From the NCBI GenBank assembly GCA_002338715.1, contig DDIR01000049.1:84002-92107 (forward strand): a stretch of DNA of 8,106 nucleotides, written 5' to 3'. Of the stretch, positions 1-6,056 are shown piece by piece. Numbering within the stretch: the stretch's first letter is position 1; each line of letters starts with the position of its first letter. The notes below the pieces were generated by a model. It saw nothing but the letters and a program-made list of their open reading frames with translations. It was not told the DNA's origin and searched no databases. Source of the stretch: Phycisphaerales bacterium UBA1845 (lineage in GTDB: Bacteria; Planctomycetota; Phycisphaerae; UBA1845). Made by a program: the position numbers and the translations under genes.

Positions 1-1266
1 GGTCGCCACCAACGCATCGCCGATCGGGTTGCGACCATCTTTGTGCCCGCGGTTGTGGTGCTTTCCATCGCGACGTTTGTGTGGGCGACGCGGCAGTGGG
101 GATGGCAGTCGGGGATCATGCGATCGCTGGCTGTCCTCTTGATTGCGTGCCCGTGTGCGCTGGGCGTGGCGACGCCGATGGCGATCTGGGTGGCGATGGG
201 GCGGGCGGCTAACTCGGGAATCGTGATCCGCAGCGTCGAAGCGTTTGAGAATCTCGCCCGCGTGCGGAGCGTGTTGTTCGACAAGACAGGAACGCTGACG
301 ACGGGAAAGGCGCGGATCGAAGCGGTGCATGTCGCATCGATATCGGGAAGCGATCGCGACACCGTGTTCGCAAGGGCGGCTGCATTGGGCCAGGCGACGA
401 CGCATCATCTGGCCACCGCAATTTGCGAAAAAGCGGCGAAGGATCACATCTCGCCGGCCACGGTTTGCAACGTGCAGACCTTTCCGGGGCAGGGAGTTTC
501 TGCATCGCTCGACGATGACGTGACGGTCTGGCTCGGGCGCGAAACGTTTCTTGAGGAGAACGGGCAACGTGCTGATACCGCGTTGGCCCAGCGCATCGCG
601 GAGGCGCAAGATGCCGGCGCATCGCTGACCTGCGTGGGTTGGTCCGGTGCGATTCAAGGCGTGTTTGTCTTCAGCGAAGACCTGCGAGCGGGGGCGAAGG
701 GCAGCCTTTCTCACCTTCGACAATTGGGATTGGATCTGGGCGTGTTGACTGGTGACCATCGCGGTCATGGCCGGCGCATGCAAGAGGCGCTCGGGATTCC
801 GGTCCACGCTGGTTTGCTGCCGTCCGACAAGACCAATTACGTTGAAGGTATCACCCAGTCGGGCCGGCGCGTCGCGATGGTTGGCGACGGTATCAACGAC
901 GCACCTGCCCTGGCGACCGCGACCGTGGGGATCGCGATGGGCTGCGGCGCCGATGTCAGCCGCGAGTCAGCCGACGCGTGTTTGATGTCAAATGACCTTG
1001 CCGCGGTCCCGTTGTTGTTTGACCTTTCAAAGGCGACGGTTAAGGTGATCAAGCAAAACCTGTTCTGGGCGTTTGCCTACAACGTCTGCGGACTGGGGTT
1101 GGCTGCGACTGGGCGACTTGGTCCGGTCAGTGCAGCCGTCGCAATGTTGGCAAGCAGTTTGTTGGTGGTGGCCAACTCGATGCGATTGGGGAAGATGCCC
1201 TTGGGTGAGTCGATGACGACAACCGATCAAACATCAAAGACAAGTCAATTGGCGATTGCGGGGTGA
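1..1266 (+). CDS. Cu+-type P1B heavy-metal translocating P-type ATPase (CcoI/FixI/CopA family), 5'-truncated
   Basis: The reading frame is open to the first base, so the GTG at 43 is not the true start; the metal-binding N-terminus and first membrane helices lie outside the window. Seen in order: a membrane helix (about 43-90), the CPC metal-site motif at 148-156, the phosphorylation motif DKTGTLT at 280-300, TGD at 748-756, the hinge motif GDGINDAP at 883-906, and two C-terminal helices carrying YN (1078-1083) and MLASS (1144-1158). CPC, YN and MxxSS together are the signature of Cu+-transporting P1B-1 pumps, which use ATP to move Cu+ across the inner membrane. The SSLLVV-type last helix and the SafE-like neighbour favour the CcoI/FixI branch that supplies copper to cbb3 oxidase; CopA (detoxification) is the alternative. 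Odd point: the usual His-Pro of the nucleotide-binding domain reads His-His (403-408). It overlaps the next open frame and is probably co-transcribed with it. Confidence 0.93.
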   Translation, partial: GRHQRIADRVATIFVPAVVVLSIATFVWATRQWGWQSGIMRSLAVLLIACPCALGVATPMAIWVAMGRAANSGIVIRSVEAFENLARVRSVLFDKTGTLTTGKARIEAVHVASISGSDRDTVFARAAALGQATTHHLATAICEKAAKDHISPATVCNVQTFPGQGVSASLDDDVTVWLGRETFLEENGQRADTALAQRIAEAQDAGASLTCVGWSGAIQGVFVFSEDLRAGAKGSLSHLRQLGLDLGVLTGDHRGHGRRMQEALGIPVHAGLLPSDKTNYVEGITQSGRRVAMVGDGINDAPALATATVGIAMGCGADVSRESADACLMSNDLAAVPLLFDLSKATVKVIKQNLFWAFAYNVCGLGLAATGRLGPVSAAVAMLASSLLVVANSMRLGKMPLGESMTTTDQTSKTSQLAIAG

Positions 1267-1270
1267 TGCC

Positions 1271-2047
1271 GTGGATCTGATTGCCATGTTGATGGGTGGG
1301 TTGCTGGGGTCCGGTCACTGCATCGGAATGTGCGGCGGATTTGTCGTCACCATCGGTGCATCCAAGCAACGGTTTTCCCCGACGCTGATCCGACAACTTT
1401 GCTATGGCGGTGGTCGCATTTTTACGTATGGATTTCTGGGCGCACTGGCTGGTTTGGTTGGGGCGCGGTTGGCTTCGTTGAATCTGCCCTTGGTTGATGC
1501 GCAGAATTGGCTGGCGATCATCGCGGGGATCATGATGTTGATGGTCGGGCTTAGTAACCTCGGTGTGTTTCGCTTCAAGAAATCGGAGTCGGCGTGCATC
1601 GGTTTCGGCGACAAGATGCTCGGTCATTTTCTGAAGGGCAATGGCTATGCCGCATCGTTCTTGGCTGGGGTCTTTACTGGATTTCTGCCTTGCGGATTGC
1701 TTTATACATTCTTGGCGTTGGCGATGAAGTCGGGCAGTCCGGCGCTCGGTTGGTTGGGGATGGTGCTCTTTGGTGTGGGCACGGTTCCGGCGCTCACCGT
1801 ACTGGGTTGCGGCAGCGCTGTGATGAGTCAGGTCAGCCGCGTTCGTCTGCACCGCTTGGCCAGCTGTTTCGTGATACTACTCGGGATCGCCACGATTTGG
1901 CGGGGCGTCCCCAAAGACAAACCGTGCTGCGACCCAGCCGACCACCCGGTCGTCGGTTCGCTGCATGTACCTTTTGTTGATTGCGTTTGTCAGCAGGCGG
2001 TCGATGCCGAAGGGCAGGCCCGCTTTTTTGTTTCAGGACTTGTTTGA
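1271..2047 (+). CDS. SafE/DsbD_2-type six-helix membrane protein (sulfite exporter TauE/SafE family, cbb3/copper-associated)
   Basis: A 258-residue polytopic membrane protein. The N-terminal helix has the family motif GSGHCIGMCGGF (about residues 13-24), followed by RIFTYGFLGALAG and, in the middle, GFLPCGLLYTFLALA; these are hallmarks of the DsbD_2/COG2836 branch of the TauE/SafE superfamily. Members of that branch commonly sit beside the CcoI/FixI copper ATPase in cbb3-oxidase assembly clusters. Their exact role (copper handling or thiol transfer) is not settled, and sulfite export is probably a misleading family name. I chose the GTG at 1271 because GGGGTGA (1260-1266) precedes it as a ribosome site and the protein then begins VDLIAMLMGG, like relatives; a TTG at 1256 and an ATG at 1286 are alternatives. 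The hydrophilic C-terminal tail carries a Cys-Cys pair, a His and a Cys-x-Cys, a possible metal-binding tail. The stop shares one base with the next start, indicating translational coupling. Confidence 0.86.
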   Translation: MDLIAMLMGGLLGSGHCIGMCGGFVVTIGASKQRFSPTLIRQLCYGGGRIFTYGFLGALAGLVGARLASLNLPLVDAQNWLAIIAGIMMLMVGLSNLGVFRFKKSESACIGFGDKMLGHFLKGNGYAASFLAGVFTGFLPCGLLYTFLALAMKSGSPALGWLGMVLFGVGTVPALTVLGCGSAVMSQVSRVRLHRLASCFVILLGIATIWRGVPKDKPCCDPADHPVVGSLHVPFVDCVCQQAVDAEGQARFFVSGLV

Positions 2048-2451
2048 TGACTCGACCGGCATTTCACTTTCTCGTTGACGTTCTACTCTTGGTTGCGTTC
2101 ATGGCCCACCTTTGGGCGGCAGCGTTGGTGCAGTTCATTTTTCCAAAGGGGACGGAAGCGGATGGCTGGCGGGTCTGGGGAATGAACTACGACGCCTGGG
2201 CGCTCGTGTCTTTTGGATCGCTGGCGCTCTTTACGATTCTGACGCTTGTGCACCTGATCCTTCAGTGGCGGTGGATTTGCAACTTCATCATCAGTCGTTG
2301 GGCCAAACGCACCGGTCATAAGATTGAAGTTCACGATGGCACCAAGACCATTTATGGCGTCGGTACGTTGATCGGTGTGCTGACGGTGATGGGCGTGCTC
2401 TTGGCGATCGCCGAGATACAAGCCGTCGCGCCCAAACTCCCCGTGCCGTAG
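2047..2451 (+). CDS. Small DUF4405-like membrane protein
   Basis: A 134-residue protein starting at the ATG whose A is the last base of the preceding TGA; AGGA at 2035-2038 gives correctly spaced ribosome binding. An in-frame extension upstream to 1981 would lie inside the previous gene and adds Arg-rich, non-membrane sequence, so I rejected it. There are three predicted helices, at about residues 8-31, 50-75 and 102-124. His21 in helix 1 and His69 in helix 2 (LVHLILQWRW) lie within the membrane and resemble the pattern of DUF4405 / cytochrome b561-like small proteins, where such histidines could bind heme. Function is unknown. Position as third gene behind the copper ATPase and SafE-like gene suggests an accessory role in respiratory oxidase assembly or membrane redox chemistry. 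The family call is moderate; the gene itself is well supported. Confidence 0.75.
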   Translation: MTRPAFHFLVDVLLLVAFMAHLWAAALVQFIFPKGTEADGWRVWGMNYDAWALVSFGSLALFTILTLVHLILQWRWICNFIISRWAKRTGHKIEVHDGTKTIYGVGTLIGVLTVMGVLLAIAEIQAVAPKLPVP

Positions 2452-2474
2452 GCTGATTCCTAAACGCACACCAT

Positions 2475-3842
2475 TCAGGTGATACCGTGTTTTTCGAGGC
2501 GGTATCGGAACGCATCGCGCGACAGGCTTAACAGCTTCGCCGCTTGCGATTGGTTTTGTTTGGTGCGTTCGAGTGCCTTTCGCAAGAGGTGCTCTTCCAA
2601 CACGAACAGGTCAATGCCGTCGGGCGGCAGTTGGAAGTTGGCGAGCAGGTCGCCTTGTCCGATCTGGTTGTTGCGCCCGAGGACCATGTCTTCAGGGCAC
2701 AGCGTTTCTCCTTTGGATAGTAAGACAGCCCGTTCGCAGGCGTTGCGAAGTTCGCGGACATTGCCCGGCCAATGGTATGCGCAGATTTTCTTGTACGCGC
2801 TGTCTTCAACCTTGGTGATTTTCTTGCGGAATTCCCGGGTGAAAAGTGCAACGAAGTGATCGACGAGCAGACAGATGTCGTCGCCTCGGTCGCGCAGCGG
2901 CGGCAACTGAATCGGAATGACGTTTAACCGAAACAGCAGGTCGCGGCGAAACTTGCCTTCTTCGACGGCAGTTTCAAGATCACGGTTCGTTGCGCTAATC
3001 ACTCGGACGTTAACGGAGATCTCTTCGGTGCCTCCAACGCGACGAAATACTCGCTCTTCCAAGAATCGCAACAACTTGGCCTGGAGGGCGGGCGGCATGT
3101 CGCCGACTTCGTCGAGGAACACGGTTCCACCGTCGGCAAGTTCAAGCAGACCTTTCTTGGCGTGCTTGGCGTCGGTGAACGCGCCTTTTTCGTGGCCAAA
3201 CAGTTCACTTTCAAGCAGCGTCTCCGACAGGGCGGTGCACGTGATGTTCATGAACGGATTCGGCGCCCGGTCGGAATTGTAGTGGATGATTCGGGCAACC
3301 AGGTCCTTGCCGGTTCCCGTTTCACCCGTGAGGAAAATCGTCGATGCGCCACTGCTGGCGACGTCGGAAATGGTTTCAAACAGTCCCTGCATCGTCGGAT
3401 GCTTGCCGATGACTCGGTCGAAACCGTAGCGATGCTGGAGGTGGTGGCGAAGCTCGCGGACTTCACGGCGAAGCTGCGTGGTTTCGAGCGCCTTGCCAAC
3501 GGTGAACAGAAGTTCGTCCATCTGAAACGGCTTGGCGATGTAATCGTACGCGCCGAGTTTGATCGCTTCGACAGCGTGTTCCACGTTGCTAAATGCCGTC
3601 ATCATGATAACGACCGTGTCCGTATCGGTCTGTTTCAGGCGGCGGAGGATTTCAAGTCCGGTCGTGTCGGGAAGCTTGTAGTCGAGCATGATCAAGTCGA
3701 ACATGTTCGACTCGATGGCGTCGAATGCTTCCGCGCCGTTTTCGGCTTCGGTGATGCGGCAACCGCGCTCTTCAAACTTCTGGCGCAGCGACCAGCGGAT
3801 CAAGCTTTCGTCTTCAACGATTAGAATGCGCGGCGTCAACAC
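2475..3842 (-). CDS. Sigma-54-dependent response regulator, NtrC/AtoC family
   Basis: A 455-residue three-domain enhancer-binding protein. Receiver domain, residues 5-118: acidic pair D11/E12, phospho-acceptor D54 in LDYKLP, switch T82, and K104 in the KPF motif. AAA+ domain, about 143-375: Walker A GETGTGKD (173-180), a sigma-54 contact loop reading GAFTDA (220-225) rather than GAFTGA, Walker B VFLDEVGDM (241-249), and FRRDLLFRLNV with the arginine finger region. Fis-type helix-turn-helix, about 416-453, ending LSLSRDAFRYRLEKHGIT. When phosphorylated, such proteins hydrolyse ATP to open sigma-54 RNA-polymerase complexes from distant upstream sites. The start is GTG at 3842, preceded by AAGGGGG at good spacing, and it overlaps the end of the kinase gene by 7 bases, so the two are co-translated partners. 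Its probable target is the -24/-12 promoter at 5347-5362. It ends 23 bases from the convergent upstream operon. Confidence 0.96.
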   Translation of the reverse strand: MLTPRILIVEDESLIRWSLRQKFEERGCRITEAENGAEAFDAIESNMFDLIMLDYKLPDTTGLEILRRLKQTDTDTVVIMMTAFSNVEHAVEAIKLGAYDYIAKPFQMDELLFTVGKALETTQLRREVRELRHHLQHRYGFDRVIGKHPTMQGLFETISDVASSGASTIFLTGETGTGKDLVARIIHYNSDRAPNPFMNITCTALSETLLESELFGHEKGAFTDAKHAKKGLLELADGGTVFLDEVGDMPPALQAKLLRFLEERVFRRVGGTEEISVNVRVISATNRDLETAVEEGKFRRDLLFRLNVIPIQLPPLRDRGDDICLLVDHFVALFTREFRKKITKVEDSAYKKICAYHWPGNVRELRNACERAVLLSKGETLCPEDMVLGRNNQIGQGDLLANFQLPPDGIDLFVLEEHLLRKALERTKQNQSQAAKLLSLSRDAFRYRLEKHGIT

Positions 3843-5041
3843 GAATCGGCCCCCTTCGACTCAGCAATAAATGCTGGTAATTCAACAATAACTTTGCTCC
3901 CCTTGCTGACGACGCTCTCCAGTCGGATGTGGCCGCCGTTGGCCTCGATGATCTTCTTGCAGATGGGAAGCCCCAAACCGGTACCTTTCGATTTTGTTGT
4001 GTAGAAAGGTTCAAACGCGCGGTCGCGCGTGGCGGGGTCCATGCCACAACCGAAGTCCTGAATGGTCAATTTGACCCAGCGGCCCAGGCGCTTGGTATCG
4101 ATTCGGATCATGCTTCCCGCTGAGGATGCCTGGGCCGCGTTGAGGAGCAGGTTGAAGGCCAATTGTTCGAGTTGTGCAGGGTCTGCGACCACTTCCATGT
4201 CCTCGTCGCAACGGATGCGTTCGATGCGAATATCCACAAGCGCCGGTTCTTCTTCCAACACTTGCAGCACGCGATTGAGAACATGGTTCAGACAGCAAGG
4301 CGACATTTGTGGTGGTTTGGGACGGGCATAAACCAGAAGATCCTTGACCGTCGAGTCCAGTCGATTGATCTGCGTCAGGACCTCGGCCAGGATCGGGATG
4401 CGCGAGTCGTCGCCACTCAAACCGTCGCGAATCACTTGAATCGCACCGCTGATACCTGCGAGCGGATTCTTGATTTCATGGGCGAGTGACGCGGCCAACT
4501 GTCCGATCTGTGCGAGGTGCTCTGCTCGGGTCAGTTTCTCTTCAACTGCCAACCGTTCGCGATCGCGGATAACCTGAGAGTAACTGTCCTTGTACGTCCC
4601 GAGCATGACGGACAGTTCCAACATCAGCAATTTGTGAAGTGATTGAAGTTTTGATTCCTTGTCTGGTATGTCAGACGCTTCGATTTTCTGTTCAAAGGTT
4701 TGCCAGACGATATCCAGTCCGCCCACCATGAAATGCTGGGGGAGGTTGATATCAGAATGGGTCCGCCCGATCGCCGTCCGCTGCTCAAAATATGCGTCAC
4801 CGTATTCGCCGCAGAACAACTCCGAGAGCCATCGGTCGAACGACCGTTTTTGGCGCTCAATCTGGGCTTCGCTGGTGAACACTTCGCGGGTTTCTTTGTG
4901 GGCAACCAATACCACGTAGAACTGGTCGGTAATGCTGGGCAGGATGGCAGAAACCTCATCCCTAAGGGCCAGCAATTTTCTTGCGTCCTTGACCGTGAAA
5001 CCCAAGTAACGCTTCATTAATTCAAAGGCAGCATAATCCAT
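3836..5041 (-). CDS. Globin-coupled sensor histidine kinase (protoglobin domain, NtrB-like kinase core)
   Basis: A 401-residue soluble kinase without membrane helices. Residues about 10-150 match the protoglobin/globin-coupled sensor fold: FYVVL (41-45, Tyr42 the likely distal B10 tyrosine), IGRTH (91-95, His95 the likely proximal heme ligand) and LPQHFMVGG after it. A linker (about 155-178) leads to the dimerisation domain with phospho-His188 in AHEIKNPL, then an ATPase domain with N-box NLLLNAAQA (297-305), DFGCGM (329-334), FEPFYTTK (343-350) and GTGLGL (353-358). Heme-bound globin sensors respond to O2, and some to NO or CO; the kinase would phosphorylate the adjacent sigma-54 regulator. 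The start is uncertain. ATG 5041 begins MDYAAFELMKRYLGF and fits the domain, but has no clear ribosome site. ATG 5143 would add a 34-residue polar leader, and GTG 5056 is also possible. The frame stays open to 5422, but that part runs through the promoter region and lacks recognisable protein sequence. Confidence 0.93.
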   Translation of the reverse strand: MDYAAFELMKRYLGFTVKDARKLLALRDEVSAILPSITDQFYVVLVAHKETREVFTSEAQIERQKRSFDRWLSELFCGEYGDAYFEQRTAIGRTHSDINLPQHFMVGGLDIVWQTFEQKIEASDIPDKESKLQSLHKLLMLELSVMLGTYKDSYSQVIRDRERLAVEEKLTRAEHLAQIGQLAASLAHEIKNPLAGISGAIQVIRDGLSGDDSRIPILAEVLTQINRLDSTVKDLLVYARPKPPQMSPCCLNHVLNRVLQVLEEEPALVDIRIERIRCDEDMEVVADPAQLEQLAFNLLLNAAQASSAGSMIRIDTKRLGRWVKLTIQDFGCGMDPATRDRAFEPFYTTKSKGTGLGLPICKKIIEANGGHIRLESVVSKGSKVIVELPAFIAESKGADSC

Positions 5042-5157
5042 TTGTGCATCGTACACCGGGCAGAATCGGAACAAAACCCGCCGGGCTGGGCGATCAGCAC
5101 CTATCGATGCGAAGCTTGAGGTCGTCGGGGGTCTGAGGCTCATGTTAAAAAGCCCAA

Positions 5158-5172
5158 GGCACGGCGTGTGCC
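5158..5172. repeat. Dyad GGCAC-N5-GTGCC
   Basis: A perfect 5-base inverted repeat, GGCAC GGCGT GTGCC. It lies 15 bases upstream of the alternative kinase start at 5143. Because of its symmetry it resembles a sigma-54 -24/-12 element in both directions: GG and GC have the right 10-base separation on the plus strand (5158-5159 and 5170-5171) and on the minus strand (5172-5171 and 5160-5159). It could be a leftward promoter for the kinase-regulator pair, a regulator site, or chance. Confidence 0.4.
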
Positions 5173-5225
5173 CAAGTACGATGGTACAGAATTCGGCGAT
5201 AATGGCCGTTTGGGATTGGGGCATG

Positions 5226-5241
5226 TGTGGCATTTGCCACA
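5226..5241. promoter_or_regulatory. Perfect inverted repeat TGTGGC-ATTT-GCCACA, candidate enhancer (UAS) for the sigma-54 regulator
   Basis: Two exact 6-base arms separated by 4 bases. Its centre lies about 140 bases upstream of the transcription start predicted from the -24/-12 element, within the usual range for NtrC-type enhancer sites. The adjacent regulator carries a Fis-type helix-turn-helix, which typically binds dyads of this size. A looser resemblance lies at 5282-5297 (AATGCCACTTGCCGCC, 10 of 16 positions equal), 56 bases downstream, and could be a second weak site. Binding by this regulator is inferred. Confidence 0.55.
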
Positions 5242-5346
5242 GCCATTGCGGATTTTGCCCGTACCCCGCCGCAGAGGCCTGAATGCCACTTGCCGCCAAT
5301 CGTCCGAAGGTCTGCGACTCCAGAATGTGGGGCAATTCGATCCGAT

Positions 5347-5362
5347 TGGTACGGATCGTGCC
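5347..5362 (+). promoter_or_regulatory. Candidate sigma-54 (-24/-12) promoter of the AcuB-like operon
   Basis: TGGTACGGATCGTGCC has the invariant GG (5348-5349) and GC (5360-5361) at the required 10-base separation. Its -24 block TGGTACG differs from the consensus TGGCACG at one base. The -12 block is GTGCC against TTGCW. Transcription would start near 5373 and leave a leader of about 48 bases containing the ribosome site. A sigma-54 activator is encoded next door. Confidence 0.6.
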
Positions 5363-5404
5363 CCGTGATTTCCGGATGAATGGAGTGGACATTGGACGCC
5401 TCAC

Positions 5405-5412
5405 GAGGAGGG
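5405..5412 (+). promoter_or_regulatory. Strong ribosome binding site GAGGAGGG that fixes the start at 5421
   Basis: GAGGAGGG lies 8 bases before the ATG at 5421. It selects that start over the in-frame codon at 5283, which would place the promoter and leader inside the coding region. Confidence 0.8.
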
Positions 5413-5420
5413 CATCAGCC

Positions 5421-6056
5421 ATGCACGTTGCCGACTACATGACCAGCGACCCCGTGGTCATCGCGGAGACGGATCTGCTGTCACGTGCCGAAGAGGTTGC
5501 CCGCGTCAAGTCCGTCCACCAGTTACCCGTCCTTGATGAGTCCGGACGCCTCGTGGGGATTATTACGGACAGAGACATCCGTTCTGCAATCGGATACGAC
5601 CGCACGCTTCGCGAAAAACTGCAGGTTCAGGAAGTGATGACTCAGGAACCGATCACCGTCAAACCGGATGACACACTTTCGCATGTACTGAAGCAGTTCT
5701 GCGAGCATCGATTCGGGGCGATGCCGGTGGTTCAGTCGAACCAACTCGTGGGGATCATTACCCGACATGACTTGTTGATGGCCATGTCGACGATGCTGGG
5801 GCTGGATTGCAACGGAACCGATATTGAAGTGGCGTTGCCGGATTTGTTTAAGGACTTGGTGACGGCGTTTGATGCGTTGAGTCGATCCGAAGGCACGTTG
5901 CATGGCGCGGTTGTTGCACGTACAAGAGACGGCGGCGACGAACCGTCGCTATTTTTGAGAATTGGCAAGCACGACAAGCCGGAATTCCAAAAACGGTTGC
6001 GGCATGCGGGGCTCGTATTGCTGGAAACTGAAGAACAACACAGGACAAAGACATGA
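5421..6056 (+). CDS. CBS-pair plus ACT-like regulatory protein (AcuB-like)
   Basis: A 211-residue soluble protein. CBS domain 1 spans about residues 3-60 (MHVADYMTSDPVVI, HQLPVLDESGRLVGIITDRD), and CBS domain 2 about 70-122 (VMTQEPITVKPDDTL, GAMPVVQSNQLVGIITRHD). A C-terminal segment at about 133-202 (TDIEVALPDLFKDLVTAFDAL) looks like a divergent ACT domain, the layout of Bacillus AcuB. CBS pairs bind adenosine nucleotides such as AMP, ATP or S-adenosylmethionine; ACT domains usually bind amino acids. It is therefore probably a ligand-sensing regulator of a partner enzyme, though AcuB itself has no firmly known activity. The start at 5421 follows a strong ribosome site and a candidate sigma-54 promoter. 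Its stop overlaps the next ATG by four bases (ATGA), so it is translationally coupled to the CoA-transferase/GNAT protein, its likeliest partner. A plain CBS protein is the alternative if the ACT-like tail proves unrelated. Confidence 0.9.
   Translation: MHVADYMTSDPVVIAETDLLSRAEEVARVKSVHQLPVLDESGRLVGIITDRDIRSAIGYDRTLREKLQVQEVMTQEPITVKPDDTLSHVLKQFCEHRFGAMPVVQSNQLVGIITRHDLLMAMSTMLGLDCNGTDIEVALPDLFKDLVTAFDALSRSEGTLHGAVVARTRDGGDEPSLFLRIGKHDKPEFQKRLRHAGLVLLETEEQHRTKT

Larger units (their letters stand above)
5042..5420. promoter_or_regulatory. Divergent intergenic control region between the globin kinase and the AcuB-like operon
   Basis: About 380 bases (about 280 if the kinase starts at 5143) separate two divergent genes. 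The region contains two dyads (5158-5172 and 5226-5241), a -24/-12 promoter match (5347-5362) and a strong ribosome site (5405-5412). Open frames crossing it on either strand look like non-protein translation. I see no convincing -35/-10 promoter for the kinase. The arrangement fits control of the rightward operon by the regulator encoded on the left (inference). Confidence 0.7.

Noticed and set aside
1127..1852. A 241-codon minus-strand open frame across the ATPase/SafE-like boundary
   Set aside because: The translation is low in hydrophobic residues and spans two well-supported opposite-strand genes. It is a shadow frame.
2469..2481. Possible terminator stem CACC-ATTCA-GGTG between the convergent operons
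   Set aside because: Only four base pairs, no T-run on either strand, and it overlaps the regulator's stop codon. It is too weak to call a terminator.
5176..5187. GTAC-GATG-GTAC repeat in the intergenic region
   Set aside because: GTAC is self-complementary and short, so a spaced pair is likely chance in this composition.
5042..5422. Extension of the histidine kinase to a 528-residue protein starting at 5422
   Set aside because: The extra 127 residues contain no domain, cover the dyads and the -24/-12 element, and run into the start of the divergent gene. The protoglobin domain begins at the ATG at 5041.
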